Shown: positions 5,824-5,922 of the stretch, one piece after another | Layout of the letters: the number at the start of each line of letters is the position of its first letter | Position numbering within the stretch: position 1 is the first letter of the stretch | Source of the DNA: Actinomycetes bacterium | GTDB lineage: Bacteria; Actinomycetota; Actinomycetes; Actinomycetales; Demequinaceae | Length of the DNA: 5,922 nucleotides | NCBI GenBank assembly: GCA_023432235.1 | Contig: JAEYUX010000142.1 | Span: 1 to 5,922 of the forward strand | Reading direction: 5' to 3' | Program-made: the position numbers and the translations under genes | The notes under the pieces: generated by a model | Database searches by the model: none | What the model was told of the DNA's origin: nothing | The model's input: only the letters and a program-made list of their open reading frames with translations

Positions 5824-5907
5824 GGCGTCGGACCGTGGTAGCCCCGGGCTCCAACACCAGCCGCCAAGAGCGGCCTTAGCGCCGACTGGCGCTCCCGGTC
5901 CGGCGTC
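5824..5907 (+). ncRNA. Compact four-way-junction RNA fold (candidate leader or small RNA)
   Basis: A 12-bp closing stem (5824-5835 with 5896-5907, ten Watson-Crick and two G-U that are wobble only on the plus strand) encloses three adjacent hairpins. Helix A is TGGTAGCC (5836-5843) with GGCT (5847-5850) and ACCA (5856-5859), with a 5-nt bulge. Helix B is GCCGC (5860-5864) with GCGGC (5870-5874). Helix C is AGCGCC (5878-5883) with GGCGCT (5888-5893). Only five junction bases stay unpaired. ATTTTC follows, too short a U-run for a clear terminator. It is not a tRNA: there is no T-loop and the arm sizes are wrong. It may be the leader of the next gene, off the right edge. Confidence 0.4.
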
Positions 5908-5922
5908 ATTTTCATGCCCGCG

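Noticed and set aside
5824..5907. tRNA gene, suggested by the cloverleaf-like fold
   Set aside because: The closing stem is 12 bp, no TTCRA T-loop is present, and the arms do not have tRNA sizes.
5914..5922. ATG at 5914 as the start of the next gene
   Set aside because: No ribosome site precedes it and only three codons are visible.

Overview
The window looks like a piece of a high-GC Gram-positive (actinobacterial) chromosome. The bases are GC-rich, GTG starts occur, the substrate-binding protein is a lipoprotein with no sign of an outer-membrane partner, and the iron operator is of DtxR/IdeR type. A Micrococcales-like host is a guess from general style, not from a marker gene.

Left part, minus strand. 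Positions 3146-4138, 2154-3137, 1154-2167 and 399-1157 form a four-gene operon read leftwards: a lipoprotein siderophore-binding protein, two FecCD-type permeases and an ATPase. The genes overlap or nearly touch, so they are very likely co-transcribed and translationally coupled. The set matches the YclNOPQ / FatBCD / CeuBCDE type of iron-siderophore importer. The binding protein keeps the His, Tyr and three Arg positions that I recall as the catecholate-binding residues of Campylobacter CeuE. No siderophore biosynthesis gene is visible. A perfect 20-bp palindrome (4182-4201) just upstream reads as two overlapping DtxR/IdeR half-site pairs offset by 5 bp, which predicts repression by iron. Further left, after a 90-bp gap, lies the start of a YCII/DGPF-family protein that runs off the left edge.

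Middle, 4139-4644. This is a divergent intergenic region of about 506 bp. Besides the iron operator and promoter it holds a GGAAC-N18-GTT motif (4386-4411) facing right, which resembles a SigR/SigH/SigE-type ECF promoter. About 10 bases after it begins a very long imperfect hairpin, 4422-4551: 41 base positions in one register, then a 15-bp terminal stem with a C7 loop. G-U pairs and a tandem G-A suggest it works as plus-strand RNA, as a leader of msrB or a separate small RNA.

Right part, plus strand. msrB (4645-5088, methionine-R-sulfoxide reductase) is followed with no gap by an unrecognised 210-residue protein (5089-5721). The last 200 bases hold no firm gene. They do hold a possible -10 box and a compact 84-nt four-way-junction fold (5824-5907), a second candidate structured RNA.

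Taken together, an iron-controlled siderophore importer sits back to back with a probably stress-controlled protein-repair gene. The most unusual signals are the two RNA-like structures, neither of which I can assign to a known family.
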